Counted from the first letter of the stretch, positions 35,569 through 44,696 are shown. The stretch is 64,000 bases of DNA from Flavobacterium phragmitis (GCF_900112575.1 NZ_FOMH01000007.1:308999-372998), one strand, 5' to 3'. Translations and numbers: made by a program. Notes: generated by a model from the sequence alone, not told the origin.

Positions 35569-35614
35569 AAAACAAACAATTTTTGTTATTTTAGCAGGCA
35601 AAACAAAAAACACA

Positions 35615-36892
35615 ATGACTTTTCAAAATACACGCGAATTCGCGAAACAACTTGATGCACAAGATGCACTGAATCATTATCAGGAACAATTTATATTTCC
35701 GAAAGTAAACGATAAACGAGTTATCTATTTTACAGGAAACTCATTAGGATTACAGCCAAAACGTACCAAAGCTTATATAGACGAAGTAATGAATGACTGG
35801 GCAGAATTGGCTGTCGAAGGTCATTTTTATGCCGAGAAACCTTGGTGGGATTATCAGGAAAGATTTTCTGAACCGTTGAGTAAAATTGTGGGAGCGCTTC
35901 CGTCAGAAGTTACAGTGATGAATACTTTAACAGTAAATCTTCACTTGCTGATGGTTTCTTTTTATCAGCCAAAAGGAAAACGTTATAAGATTATCTGCGA
36001 AGAAAAAGCCTTTCCGTCAGATCAATATATGTTCCAAAGCCAGGTTCATTTTCACGGTTACAAACCAGAGGATGCAATTGTGGAAATCAAACGTCGCGAA
36101 GGCGAGCACAATATTCGTCTGGAAGATGTTTTAGCCAAAATTGAAGAAGTTGGTGATGAGCTTGCTTTAGTTCTAATTGGCGGAGTAAACTATTATACCG
36201 GACAAGTTTTTGATATTAAAACCATAACCGCAGCAGGACAAAAAGCAGGAGCAAAAGTAGGCTGGGATTTAGCACACGCTGCAGGAAATATCAAATTAGA
36301 ACTTCACGATTGGAATGTAGATTTTGCTGCTTGGTGCAGTTATAAATATATGAACTCAGGTCCAGGAAATGCTTCCGGATGTTTTGTTCACGAAAAACAT
36401 CACAACAATCCAGATTTGCCTCGTTTTGCTGGCTGGTGGGGACATAATAAAGAACGTCGTTTTAAAATGGAACCTAATTTTGATCCTGTTCACGGAGCAG
36501 ACGGATGGCAGATTAGTAATCTTCCAGTTCTTTCGTTAGCACCTTATTTGGCTTCTGTAGAAATGTTCGCTGAGGTTGGAATGGATGCTTTAATTAAAAA
36601 GCGTGATCATATTACGTCGTATTTAGAATTCATTCTTCACGAAATTGATAAGGAAGTAGAAAGCACTTTTGAAATTATTACACCAATAAACCCAGAAGAA
36701 AGAGCTTCGCAATTATCTGTTTTTCTTCACGGAGAAGGAAGAGCTTTATTTGACTATTTAATGAAAAATGGAGTTATCACAGATTGGCGTGAACCAAACG
36801 TAATTCGTCTGGCACCAGTTCCTTTGTATTGTTCTTATGAAGATATGTATGACTTTGGACAAATTCTGAAAAAAGGAATTTTAGGGAAGTAA
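35615..36892 (+). CDS. kynU: Kynureninase
   Basis: Cleaves kynurenine or 3-hydroxykynurenine to (hydroxy)anthranilate plus Ala. 425 residues, PLP fold type I. The PLP lysine is Lys244 in AAWCSYKYMNSGPG; FTGNSLGLQPKRT near the start and VGWDLAHAAGN are conserved binding blocks. With kmo at 50381 it gives two steps of the aerobic tryptophan-to-quinolinate route (de novo NAD synthesis or tryptophan breakdown). The pathway's dioxygenases are not in the window. Confidence 0.95.
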   Translation: MTFQNTREFAKQLDAQDALNHYQEQFIFPKVNDKRVIYFTGNSLGLQPKRTKAYIDEVMNDWAELAVEGHFYAEKPWWDYQERFSEPLSKIVGALPSEVTVMNTLTVNLHLLMVSFYQPKGKRYKIICEEKAFPSDQYMFQSQVHFHGYKPEDAIVEIKRREGEHNIRLEDVLAKIEEVGDELALVLIGGVNYYTGQVFDIKTITAAGQKAGAKVGWDLAHAAGNIKLELHDWNVDFAAWCSYKYMNSGPGNASGCFVHEKHHNNPDLPRFAGWWGHNKERRFKMEPNFDPVHGADGWQISNLPVLSLAPYLASVEMFAEVGMDALIKKRDHITSYLEFILHEIDKEVESTFEIITPINPEERASQLSVFLHGEGRALFDYLMKNGVITDWREPNVIRLAPVPLYCSYEDMYDFGQILKKGILGK

Positions 36893-36896
36893 ATTA

Positions 36897-36990
36897 TTTC
36901 ACGCAGATTTTGCAGATTCTAGCAGATTTAAAATGATTTCTATAAATAATCTGCGAACATCTGCTTAAATCTTTTTAAATCTGCGTGAAA
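36897..36990. repeat. GCAGATT word-built hairpin after kynU
   Basis: TTTCACGCAGATTT (36897-36910) pairs perfectly with AAATCTGCGTGAAA (36977-36990). Inside, GCAGATT occurs three times on the left and AATCTGC or a variant about three times on the right, so many alternative registers can pair. Likely the kynU terminator. The rest of the 330-base spacer holds a REP-like arm at 37014. Confidence 0.75.
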
Positions 36991-37013
36991 AAAACTTTAA
37001 CCACAAAATTTGT

Positions 37014-37037
37014 GATTTCTCGTTTCTCGAAATGACA
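37014..37037. repeat. Solitary REP-like arm
   Basis: GATTTCTCGTTTCTCG and onward to AATGACA matches the right arm at 34023-34046 with three changes; no opposed partner nearby. Confidence 0.6.
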
Positions 37038-37191
37038 AAAATGAGGGAAAACTTTGCAACTCTTTGATTTTGCGAGATTAAAAGCTTTAACTACTTACTA
37101 AAAAATCTCTGCGACAACACCTTAAAACCTTCTAATCCTATAAATTTTCAAAAGAATTCTGTAATAACCATTATAACTGATATTCCGTATT

Positions 37192-37220
37192 TTGTAGTGT
37201 ATAATTTTAAATCACTACAA
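37192..37220 (+). promoter_or_regulatory. Inverted repeat at start of glycine-zipper gene
   Basis: TTGTAGTG (37192-37199) and CACTACAA (37213-37220) are perfect 8-bp arms, ending two bases before the ATG at 37223. It could be an operator or an mRNA stem masking the start. Confidence 0.4.
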
Positions 37221-37222
37221 TC

Positions 37223-37663
37223 ATGAAAGGCTTATATATATTATTAGTAGCAATAATTTTTACTTCTTGTCAAAATCAGGGGCAAAGTAAAGAGGATATA
37301 AACAAAGCCAAACAAGCCAGTATTGATTCCATGAAAGTTGAAATTAACAAACAACGTGTTATCGATTCAATGAAGACTGAAATGGCGAAGATAAAAGAAG
37401 AGCAGAAAGTTGAATCTGAAAAAGTGGTTGTTGTGCAGCAACCTGCAAATGGGCAAGCAACAACTACGACAACAACTACTAAAAAGAAAGGCTGGAGTGC
37501 AACTGCTAAAGGTGCTGTAATTGGTGCCGGGGTCGGAGCTGCAACCGGAGCAATTGTGAGTAAGAAAAAAGGCGAAGGTGCCATTATTGGTGGTTTAGCC
37601 GGTGCTGCTTTAGGAACGGGAACAGGTGCTGTTATTGACAGCAAAAACAAAAAGAAAGAATAG
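37223..37663 (+). CDS. Glycine-zipper lipoprotein
   Basis: 146 residues. A lipoprotein signal ends at IIFTSC (Cys16). A charged coiled-coil-like stretch (about 24-68, with repeated IDSMK phrases) and a Thr run (TTTTTTT) lead to a glycine zipper (about 94-138: GAVIGAGVGAATGAIVSKKKGEGAIIGGLAGAALG in part), which resembles YMGG/Rick_17kDa-type domains that insert into membranes. A cell-envelope role is likely; the exact one is unknown. Terminated by a 16-bp hairpin. Confidence 0.8.
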   Translation: MKGLYILLVAIIFTSCQNQGQSKEDINKAKQASIDSMKVEINKQRVIDSMKTEMAKIKEEQKVESEKVVVVQQPANGQATTTTTTTKKKGWSATAKGAVIGAGVGAATGAIVSKKKGEGAIIGGLAGAALGTGTGAVIDSKNKKKE

Positions 37664-37683
37664 ATTAAATTTCTATAAAAATA

Positions 37684-37717
37684 AAACCGCCGATTTAGAT
37701 TTCTAAATCGGCGGTTT
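37684..37717. terminator. Bidirectional terminator
   Basis: A 16-bp perfect stem (37684-37699 with 37702-37717, outer AAACCGCCG/CGGCGGTTT) with a two-base loop, between convergent genes; A/T runs flank it on both sides. Confidence 0.85.
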
Positions 37718-37720
37718 GGC

Positions 37721-39529
37721 TTATACTAATTCCAGAGTGGGAATTTGAATGGCATTTAATTCTGTTTTATAAAAATCGAATTGGTCTTTAATTTTCTTTT
37801 CTTCTGTTTTAAAATAAAAAGTAGAAGAGAAAAGATTGTGATAATATTCAATTCCCTCCAAAATATTTGCTTTAAATGAATTCCATTTTTTAATTTGAAT
37901 GGCGGTTACTTCTCCAGAAATATTTTCGATTTCATTTCTAAAATAATCCACATACATTTTTAATTCCTTCACAAACAAATTAGGTCGGTCTCTTCTTAAA
38001 ACCGATTTTCCTTGATAAATATGCTGTACCATTTCTTTTAAAGAAACTTCCTGATCAAAATAAGCTAAGTTTGGTCCTGGGCAAATTACAACACCTTGTG
38101 CCTGGCCTTTTATTTTGATATCATTTTCAAGATAAGAAGCATTGGCTAAACCGACACACAAACAAGATTTCTCTGTTATTTTGATTTTGCTTTTCTTAAA
38201 ATCTTCTGCAGATAAAGTGTCTTTTTTGCTTTCAAGTTCTTCCAGTTTTATATCCTGATATTTTTTAGAAGCGGTGCAGATTCCGTGTGGATCGTATTCT
38301 TTGCTTAACGCTAAAAATTTCTTCGGGCACGAACTTCCGGCTTTATTTTCGTGAATTCTTTTTTGTTTTAAGAATTCATTTGTCGTTCCTTTCAAAGTAT
38401 TAAACGGAACTCCCAAAGGTGAAATATTACTTAAGTAAAAGTCATCTTCTTTGGCATTCATCAATAAATTACGGGTTTCTTGATCTACAGAAGTGGCTTC
38501 AGGAACCAATAAAAATGGAGATCCCCAGCCAACAGCATCTACTTTATATTCGTCCAATAAAAACTCATGTTCTTCTGAAGTTCCAACACCGCCTTGAACC
38601 GTGATTTTTAATTCTAAAGGCTTTTCTGGAAAAGCTTGGTTTTTTGCCTGTAAAGCTTTAATCATTAAATCATGAGCAGATTGTACCAGTTGTTCTTTTT
38701 TCTGCCTGAATTCTTCTAAAATAGTACCTAAAAGAAGTCCGTCGGTAGCAAAGGCGTGACCACCGCAGTTCAATCCTGATTCAATTCGGTATTCTGAAAC
38801 CCAAAGGCCTTTTTTAGCCAAGAAATTTCCCTGTATCATTGCCGATCTAAAATCGCTTACTTTTAGAATAATTTTCTTTTTGAGCTCATTCTTCTCATTC
38901 GGAAAAAAGTCTCTGAAATTTTCAAAGTAACCAAACAATCTCGGATTCATTCCGGCTGAAAGTACAACAGAAGATTCTAAGTTACTATTTGCAAAACCTC
39001 TCAATGCTGCATGTGCATCGTTGAACTCAACTGGAAGTTGTTCGTTTTTTACGAAGTTGTCTTTGTCCAGTTTCGTCATAATGTTCACATCAATTTCGCC
39101 AGGAAAAAGATGTGATTCAATATAATACTGCAGGTTTTCTTTAAAAGCGATTCCATCATCGAGTAAATTCTGAAAACCTTTTTTGATGTCAGAAGTGTTT
39201 GGCAACATCGACATGAAATTTTCAAGAGCAGTTTTGCTTTCTGCTAGTTCAGTTTTGAAATTTTCGAATTTTTCTTTGACGATTTTGTCAACCAAATTGA
39301 GATAAGAAGTAATTCTTTCGGCACGGTAATCGTGAAATTTTTGTGTAATTTCTTCGTACGGGATATTGAATTTAGTGCTATAAAAATTACGCATCTTTTC
39401 AATCAAGTCGTCATCAGCAAGTGCAATAACAGACGAAATCCCGTATTGCGCCACACGAATCGGACTGTCAATCGTGTACGCAAGCCCCATTACTGGAATA
39501 TGAAAAGTGTGTAAAGGTGTTTTTGTCAT
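37721..39529 (-). CDS. Uncharacterised protein, FMN TIM-barrel-like N-terminal features
   Basis: 602 residues from the ATG at 39527-39529; an upstream in-frame ATG (39571) would add 14 hydrophobic residues, but homology-like sequence starts at MTKTPLHTFHIPVMG. Residues 9-40 (PVMGLAYTIDSPIRVAQYGISSVIAL) look like the start of nitronate monooxygenase/IMPDH-like FMN barrels, and GLNCGGHAF and VQGGVGTSEEHEFLL resemble phosphate-binding turns of that fold. The C-terminal third has scattered Cys (SCPKKF, GICTASKK, CLCVGLANA, VICPGPN). No confident family; the activity is unknown. Single gene. Confidence 0.7.
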   Translation of the reverse strand: MTKTPLHTFHIPVMGLAYTIDSPIRVAQYGISSVIALADDDLIEKMRNFYSTKFNIPYEEITQKFHDYRAERITSYLNLVDKIVKEKFENFKTELAESKTALENFMSMLPNTSDIKKGFQNLLDDGIAFKENLQYYIESHLFPGEIDVNIMTKLDKDNFVKNEQLPVEFNDAHAALRGFANSNLESSVVLSAGMNPRLFGYFENFRDFFPNEKNELKKKIILKVSDFRSAMIQGNFLAKKGLWVSEYRIESGLNCGGHAFATDGLLLGTILEEFRQKKEQLVQSAHDLMIKALQAKNQAFPEKPLELKITVQGGVGTSEEHEFLLDEYKVDAVGWGSPFLLVPEATSVDQETRNLLMNAKEDDFYLSNISPLGVPFNTLKGTTNEFLKQKRIHENKAGSSCPKKFLALSKEYDPHGICTASKKYQDIKLEELESKKDTLSAEDFKKSKIKITEKSCLCVGLANASYLENDIKIKGQAQGVVICPGPNLAYFDQEVSLKEMVQHIYQGKSVLRRDRPNLFVKELKMYVDYFRNEIENISGEVTAIQIKKWNSFKANILEGIEYYHNLFSSTFYFKTEEKKIKDQFDFYKTELNAIQIPTLELV

Positions 39530-39630
39530 TTGTCTTCCAATTAAAATAGAGACAAATATTGAAAAAAGCATTTTCCTAAAAGCTGATAATTGTCAGCTTT
39601 GTGGATTACATATCATTTATTCCCACAATC

Positions 39631-39731
39631 TTGTCATTCCGAGGAACGAGGAATCACACTAGAAACTCCGTACAGAATGCCCCAATCTTTGTCGATTCTC
39701 GAGTGTGATTCCTCGTTCCTCGGAATGACAA
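39631..39731. repeat. TGTCA-arm REP-like hairpin
   Basis: 30-base perfect arms at 39631-39660 and 39702-39731 (TTGTCATTCCGAGG at the outer end; CACACT at the inner) around a 41-base loop. Same layout as 33947-34046. Confidence 0.9.
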
Positions 39732-39764
39732 AACTCTTCGGAATACCACGAATTATAAATAAAT

Positions 39765-39821
39765 ATAGCCCGTGGTTTCAACCACGGGAAAGCGTTCCTG
39801 CGGTTGAAACCGCAGGCTATG
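39765..39821. repeat. CCCGTGG double-palindrome element, copy 2
   Basis: Left hairpin CCCGTGGTTTCAACCACGGG, right hairpin CCTGCGGTTGAAACCGCAGG, flanked by ATAG and CTAT. Relative to copy 1 the right hairpin has changed on both sides of the stem, keeping pairing. Lies downstream of the AsmA-like gene. Confidence 0.85.
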
Positions 39822-39864
39822 TTTGATAATCATTCTAAAAAAATAATTCGTGGCAAAAAAAAAA

Positions 39865-41421
39865 TTATATCAAAATCTTCTTCAAAGACTCTGCAATACT
39901 TCGCCATAAAAAGTTGTAGAACGATTTTTCCTGAATTCTTTCGATTTCGACATCGGCGGTTTTGGCTTTGTCTTTAGAATCATTTTTAACCAATAAATTA
40001 GCAATAGCCGATTTCAATTTAGCTTCTTTCTCCGGATCTTTCTTTTTGTATAATTTCACTTTTAAATCGTCATAATCTAGAGAAGCATTTCCTTTTGAGA
40101 TATTATCATTTCCGTAGAAATTAAAACGGTATTTGTGGAAAGCTCCAGTAAAAGTGGCATTCATATAAGGTTTGCTGAATTGTCCCATCGCTCTGACATC
40201 AAAATTGGAGATCACGCCCTGAATGTGAAAACCATCGTTTTTGTCCAGAACATTAAAACTCCAATCGACATCAAGCGGAGAGTTTTTCATAAAAATGGTT
40301 TTTACTTTGATCTTTACATCAGCTGTTTTTTTCAGTCCAAAACCACTTCGTAGATTGGTCGCCTGTAAGTTGAATTTGTCAAAAGTTAAAACTCCCGGGC
40401 CTTTGGAAAAATCTATTTCTTCTTCATAAACCAATTTTGATTTTAGGACCTGAAGTGTATCAATTTGCAATGGAAATTTGATATTTCGAAGTAAATGATT
40501 GTACAGATATTTTTTACTCAAATCGTCTTTTGGCATTTTCCCTCGGTAAATATTTGCATCAAAATGATTCATGACAATAGAATTGGCTTTAAAGAAAAAA
40601 CGATCATCTTTAAATCCCCAATCCATTTTATGAATGCTGGCTGAATCTACTTTTAGCGTATAAATATCTTTTTCTGTTTTTAGTCTTTTCACAAATTCCG
40701 GACGAGAAAACTGCGGAATATTAGCAAAATTAGTAATAGCTAAAAAGTTCTTTTCGGTATTGATTTTGCCAATTGTAATGTGATAAAATTCGCTCGGACG
40801 ATAAAATAAACTATCGCAGACCAAAGCATAACTTTTATATTGAAGCGGAATTTTTTCTTTTAAAGTGGCATCGGTAATTAAAATGCCTTCCAGTTTTAGA
40901 AGAATTTTTTTAATGCTGAAAATTGGTTTTTGAGTATCCAAAGAAACCACATCGACAGTTCCGTCATTCAGATAAATATTTGAAACGCCAATGATTTTTC
41001 GGAATGGTTCGACGATTTCGTTTTTAATGCTTTTGCTGTTATTTAAAAGTTTTTCGCCTTTTTTATATAAAATTACTCGGGGTTTGTTAATGATAATACT
41101 TTCGGCCTGAATAATATCACGAAAAGCCAAATCCCAAATATTGAAATGTTTGATTGTGATGGATTCTATTTTTGTAAAAAGTCCATTTTTACTGTCTTTT
41201 GGTTCGTTTTTAGGATGGACCAATAAAGTTTGTGCGTAGATATTTCGGGAAAAAAGCGAGACTTCAATTTTCTCGTAATTGATATTGTAAGCCGTTTTGT
41301 TTTTCTCGTGAATAATAATCGGAAGCTGTTTCTTAATCCAGTAATTCAGTCCAAAATTGGCCAGAAGTACAATAATAAACAAAGAAATTATTCCGACCGC
41401 TATTTTTTTATAGATTGACAT
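39865..41421 (-). CDS. AsmA/DUF748-like envelope protein
   Basis: 518 residues. One N-terminal membrane helix (about 7-27) and a large strand-rich periplasmic part: repeated segments such as YNINYEKIEVSLFSRNIYAQTL, IYLNDGTVDVVSL and LYEEE-like turns fit the AsmA/TamB-related families that bridge inner and outer membranes and handle lipid or outer-membrane assembly. The C-terminus is basic and rich in Lys. Family membership is by general character; the exact role is unknown. Single gene divergent from the penicillin acylase. Confidence 0.7.
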   Translation of the reverse strand: MSIYKKIAVGIISLFIIVLLANFGLNYWIKKQLPIIIHEKNKTAYNINYEKIEVSLFSRNIYAQTLLVHPKNEPKDSKNGLFTKIESITIKHFNIWDLAFRDIIQAESIIINKPRVILYKKGEKLLNNSKSIKNEIVEPFRKIIGVSNIYLNDGTVDVVSLDTQKPIFSIKKILLKLEGILITDATLKEKIPLQYKSYALVCDSLFYRPSEFYHITIGKINTEKNFLAITNFANIPQFSRPEFVKRLKTEKDIYTLKVDSASIHKMDWGFKDDRFFFKANSIVMNHFDANIYRGKMPKDDLSKKYLYNHLLRNIKFPLQIDTLQVLKSKLVYEEEIDFSKGPGVLTFDKFNLQATNLRSGFGLKKTADVKIKVKTIFMKNSPLDVDWSFNVLDKNDGFHIQGVISNFDVRAMGQFSKPYMNATFTGAFHKYRFNFYGNDNISKGNASLDYDDLKVKLYKKKDPEKEAKLKSAIANLLVKNDSKDKAKTADVEIERIQEKSFYNFLWRSIAESLKKILI

Positions 41422-41540
41422 TTACAGTATTAATTTTAAATACATAAATTTAGAGTTTTAAAAAGAAGGATATTTACATTATTCTTCAATTTCTTTACAT
41501 CATTTTTTAGAATTCATTTATTTATATTTTTTTGCGCGAT

Positions 41541-43931
41541 ATGAAAATACTTAAAAAGATTCTGTTGGTTTTATTGGTACTTATTGTACTTCTTGGGATT
41601 GGTTTGTGTGGTTATATTTTTCATTTAAAACCCAAATACGAAGGAGAATTGCAATTGAAAAATCTGGATAAACCCACAACAGTATATTTTGATGAATTTG
41701 GAGTACCACATATTTATGCCAATTCAGAAAAAGATGCTATGACCACTCTTGGTTATGTACATGCGCAGGAAAGATTATGGCAAATGGAATTGCTTCGAAG
41801 AATTGCTCCAGGAAGATTGGCTGAAATTTTTGGTGGAGTTGCACTTAAAAATGATCAGTTTTTTACCGGAATTGGTATCGAAGAAGCTTCCGCGAAAGCG
41901 ATTGCCAAATTAGACAAAAACAGCGAAAGCTATAAATTGACGCAAGCTTATCTGGACGGAATTAATCAATATCTGGAAGAAGGTGTAACGCCAATTGAAT
42001 TTACTTTAGTTGGTGTAAAAAAGCAAAAGTTTACCATAAAAGACGTTTACAATATTTTCGGTTATATGTCTTTCAGTTTTGCGATGGCTCAGAAAACAGA
42101 TCCGTTATTAACAGATATTAAAAATAAATATGGTGCTTCTTACCTAAAAGATTTAGGAATCGAAGGTGAGTTTAATACAACGAGAATTAAAATCTCAAAA
42201 GAGAGAACAGAAGAATATAGCGAGATTTCAAAATCGATTACAGCAATGTTGGATCAGTCTCCAATTCCACCATTTATTGGTAGTAATAGCTGGGTTGTTG
42301 GTCCGAAGAAATCAAAAAGCGGAAAGGTGATTTTTGCTAATGATCCGCATATCGGTTTTTCACAGCCTGCCACTTGGTATGAAGCGCATTTGGTAACGCC
42401 ACAGCATGAGTTGTACGGTTGTTATTTGGCTGGAACTCCATTTCCTTTATTGGCACACAATCGTGATTATGCCTACGGATTGACGATGTTTGAAAACGAT
42501 GATATCGATTTTTATCAGGAAAAAAACAAAGACGGAGATGCTACGGAATATCAAACACCAACTGGTTTTGCAAAATATGAAATCAGAAAAAAAACAATTA
42601 AAGTAAAAGATTCTTCAGATGTGGTTCTGACCATTAAATCGAGCCGTCATGGACCAATCATGAATGATTTTATGGAACGTTTGGAAAAGAAAAATCCAAT
42701 TGCAATGTTGTGGACTTATACGCATCAGCCAATTCAGATTCTGGATGCAGCATACGGACTTTCGCATGCTAAAAATAAAGAGGAATTTAAAAAAGCGGCC
42801 AGTTTGATTGCAGCGCCAGGATTGAACGTAATGTATGGAGATGCTAAAGGAAATGTTGGATGGTGGGCAACAGGAAAATTATACAGACATAATGAAGGTG
42901 TAAACACCCATTTAATTCTAGACGGCGCAAGTGGAAAAGATGATATTGTAAAATATTTAGATTTCGAACAAAATCCGTCGGCAGAAAATCCAGAATGGGG
43001 TTATGTTTATTCTGCCAATAACCAGCCGGAAGCTATTGATAATGGTTATTTGTATCCGGGTTACTATCTTCCGGAAGATCGTGCAAAAAGGATATCAGGA
43101 ATTCTCGATGCAAAATCAGATTGGGATAAAGAAGCTATTAGTAAAATGATTTATGATAATACTTCGGATGTTGCCGTTGAGGTTGTGAAAAATTTAATTT
43201 CAAATACTGATTTGACTTCTGTTTCGGCAGAAGAAAAACAAGTTTTAGAAGTTTTAAAATCGTGGAAAGGAACAACCAATCTGGAAGATGTTGCGCCAAC
43301 GATTTACAACAAATGGATTTATCTGTATCTGAAAAATACGTTTGAAGATGAAATGGGTAAAGAAAACTTCAATTTATTTCTCGGAATTTCGGTTGGAAAA
43401 CAAGTTATCGCCAATCAGATTAAAAATGAAAATTCGGTTTGGTGGGACAATATTAAAACCAAAAATGTAAAAGAAACCAGAAAGCAAATTGTTTCAAAAT
43501 CTTTTCATGAAACGGTTGCAACACTTCAAAAACAGTTAGGAAATACAATTTCAGATTGGAAATGGGGACAAGTTCATACAGTAGAACACGAACATCCGTT
43601 AGGAAAAGTAAAAGCACTTCGCGGACTATTTAATGTTGGACCATTTAATTCTCCAGGTTCAAACGAAGTCATCAATAATTTATTTTTCGGATTTAATGAG
43701 GAAGGAAAATATTATACGAAAGGAGGTCCTTCAACCAGAAGAATTGTAGATTTCTCTGATATCGAAAACAGCTGGAGTATTTTACCAACAGGTCAGTCTG
43801 GAAATCCATTCAGCAAGCATTATGACGATCAAGCAGAAATGTACAATGCAGGAAAATTTAGAAAAATGAAATTGAATAAAGAAGAGATAGTGAAAACGTC
43901 AACTAAATTGGTTCTGAGACCGAAGAATTAG
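41541..43931 (+). CDS. Penicillin acylase (S45) family protein
   Basis: 796 residues from the ATG at 41541 (a TTG three codons upstream gives a longer frame but no reason to prefer it). An N-terminal membrane anchor (about 5-25), then the alpha subunit region with VYFDEFGVPHIYA and HAQERLWQME, and the autoprocessing site GSNSW: Ser248 becomes the N-terminal nucleophile of the beta chain. HIGFSQPATWYEAHL and later VYSANNQPEAI support the family. These Ntn hydrolases cleave amides such as acyl-homoserine lactones or penicillins; the substrate here is unknown. Confidence 0.9.
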   Translation: MKILKKILLVLLVLIVLLGIGLCGYIFHLKPKYEGELQLKNLDKPTTVYFDEFGVPHIYANSEKDAMTTLGYVHAQERLWQMELLRRIAPGRLAEIFGGVALKNDQFFTGIGIEEASAKAIAKLDKNSESYKLTQAYLDGINQYLEEGVTPIEFTLVGVKKQKFTIKDVYNIFGYMSFSFAMAQKTDPLLTDIKNKYGASYLKDLGIEGEFNTTRIKISKERTEEYSEISKSITAMLDQSPIPPFIGSNSWVVGPKKSKSGKVIFANDPHIGFSQPATWYEAHLVTPQHELYGCYLAGTPFPLLAHNRDYAYGLTMFENDDIDFYQEKNKDGDATEYQTPTGFAKYEIRKKTIKVKDSSDVVLTIKSSRHGPIMNDFMERLEKKNPIAMLWTYTHQPIQILDAAYGLSHAKNKEEFKKAASLIAAPGLNVMYGDAKGNVGWWATGKLYRHNEGVNTHLILDGASGKDDIVKYLDFEQNPSAENPEWGYVYSANNQPEAIDNGYLYPGYYLPEDRAKRISGILDAKSDWDKEAISKMIYDNTSDVAVEVVKNLISNTDLTSVSAEEKQVLEVLKSWKGTTNLEDVAPTIYNKWIYLYLKNTFEDEMGKENFNLFLGISVGKQVIANQIKNENSVWWDNIKTKNVKETRKQIVSKSFHETVATLQKQLGNTISDWKWGQVHTVEHEHPLGKVKALRGLFNVGPFNSPGSNEVINNLFFGFNEEGKYYTKGGPSTRRIVDFSDIENSWSILPTGQSGNPFSKHYDDQAEMYNAGKFRKMKLNKEEIVKTSTKLVLRPKN

Positions 43932-43976
43932 TTTCAAGTTTCAAGTTTCAAGTTTCAAGTTTCAAGTTTCAAGTTT
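43931..43976. repeat. GTTTCAA heptamer tandem repeat
   Basis: Six perfect copies of GTTTCAA plus a partial one, starting at the stop codon of the penicillin acylase gene. Seven is not a multiple of three, but the array lies outside the frame. Confidence 0.95.
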
Positions 43977-44000
43977 TTTGAATTAAAATCTAAAAATATA

Positions 44001-44034
44001 GGTTCAAAGGTTTTTGTTTTAAAACCTTTGAACC
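44001..44034. terminator. Hairpin between convergent genes
   Basis: GGTTCAAAGGTTTT (44001-44014) with AAAACCTTTGAACC (44021-44034), perfect 14 bp, loop TGTTTT, then more copies of the word CTTTGAACC. Probably terminates on both strands. Confidence 0.7.
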
Positions 44035-44058
44035 TTTGTCGCTTTGTCTCTTTGAACC

Positions 44059-44508
44059 TTATTTGGAGAGATACTTCCCCAAAACAATATCATTGGCAAA
44101 AATGTTCAGATTATTGATAAGGATTTTATTATTGGTCATTACATTTTTGGTCTGATAGGAGGTATCTTTTTCGTATGCTTTCAATAAAGTCTCCAGTTCC
44201 ACTTCATCAAAAACAACAAAACTGTTGTAGATGGCATCTCTGAAATTTTTATAATTAATACTTTGGGTAATTTCCATAGCTTTTTGTTCGTTCCAGCCTT
44301 CTTTTGCAGAAGTTTCATTTATTTTGGACAGACAAAAATCGACTACATAATTTTTATAATGAGTAGCTTCTACAATTTTATCAATGATGATTTTGTTTTG
44401 CTGAGAAGGCATTCTGGCCGAAGTGTAATTGGTTTGAGAGATGCTTTTAAAAGAAATAAACAAGCAGAAACAAACAGTCAGAAAACTGTGCTTTTTGAAA
44501 TTTTTCAT
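44059..44508 (-). CDS. Hypothetical exported protein
   Basis: 149 residues. A signal peptide (about 1-25, hydrophobic FLTVCFCLFISF, cleaved near SIS-QTN) suggests export. The mature part is helical, with DKIVEATHYKNYVVDFCLSKI and FVVFDEVELETLLKAYEKD; no family was recognised. Weakly like DUF2059-type helical domains, but not enough to call. Single gene with a word-rich 351-base spacer upstream. Confidence 0.6.
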   Translation of the reverse strand: MKNFKKHSFLTVCFCLFISFKSISQTNYTSARMPSQQNKIIIDKIVEATHYKNYVVDFCLSKINETSAKEGWNEQKAMEITQSINYKNFRDAIYNSFVVFDEVELETLLKAYEKDTSYQTKNVMTNNKILINNLNIFANDIVLGKYLSK

Positions 44509-44592
44509 AGGTTAATTTATTGTTTTAGGGTAGGGCTAAAATAGTATTTTCAACAATAAATCTCCAAGCAGAATTGTGAAGTTGTTACAAAA

Positions 44593-44639
44593 AATAACAC
44601 TTACAAAATCAATTTTAAGAAGATTCCGTAAGTGTTATT
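44593..44639. repeat. Short inverted repeat
   Basis: AATAACACTTAC (44593-44604) and GTAAGTGTTATT (44628-44639), 12 bp perfect, in the spacer upstream of the exported protein gene. Confidence 0.6.
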
Positions 44640-44696
44640 GATAATGTGTTATTTGTTGTTTTGCTAAACGGACTAATAATTTACTAAAGCATATTA

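Noticed and set aside
37276..37650. 124-residue minus-strand ORF opposite the glycine-zipper gene
   Set aside because: Its Ala/Pro/Val bias is the mirror of the Gly/Ala repeats on the plus strand; a shadow frame.
39590..39826. 78-residue ORF spanning the repeats after 39590
   Set aside because: It translates the REP-like and CCCGTGG palindromes; no coding character.
41532..41540. TTG three codons before the penicillin acylase ATG as start
   Set aside because: The ATG at 41541 begins the membrane anchor directly; nothing favours the longer form.
43931..43976. CRISPR-like array
   Set aside because: Seven-base units without spacers are a simple tandem repeat; no cas genes nearby.
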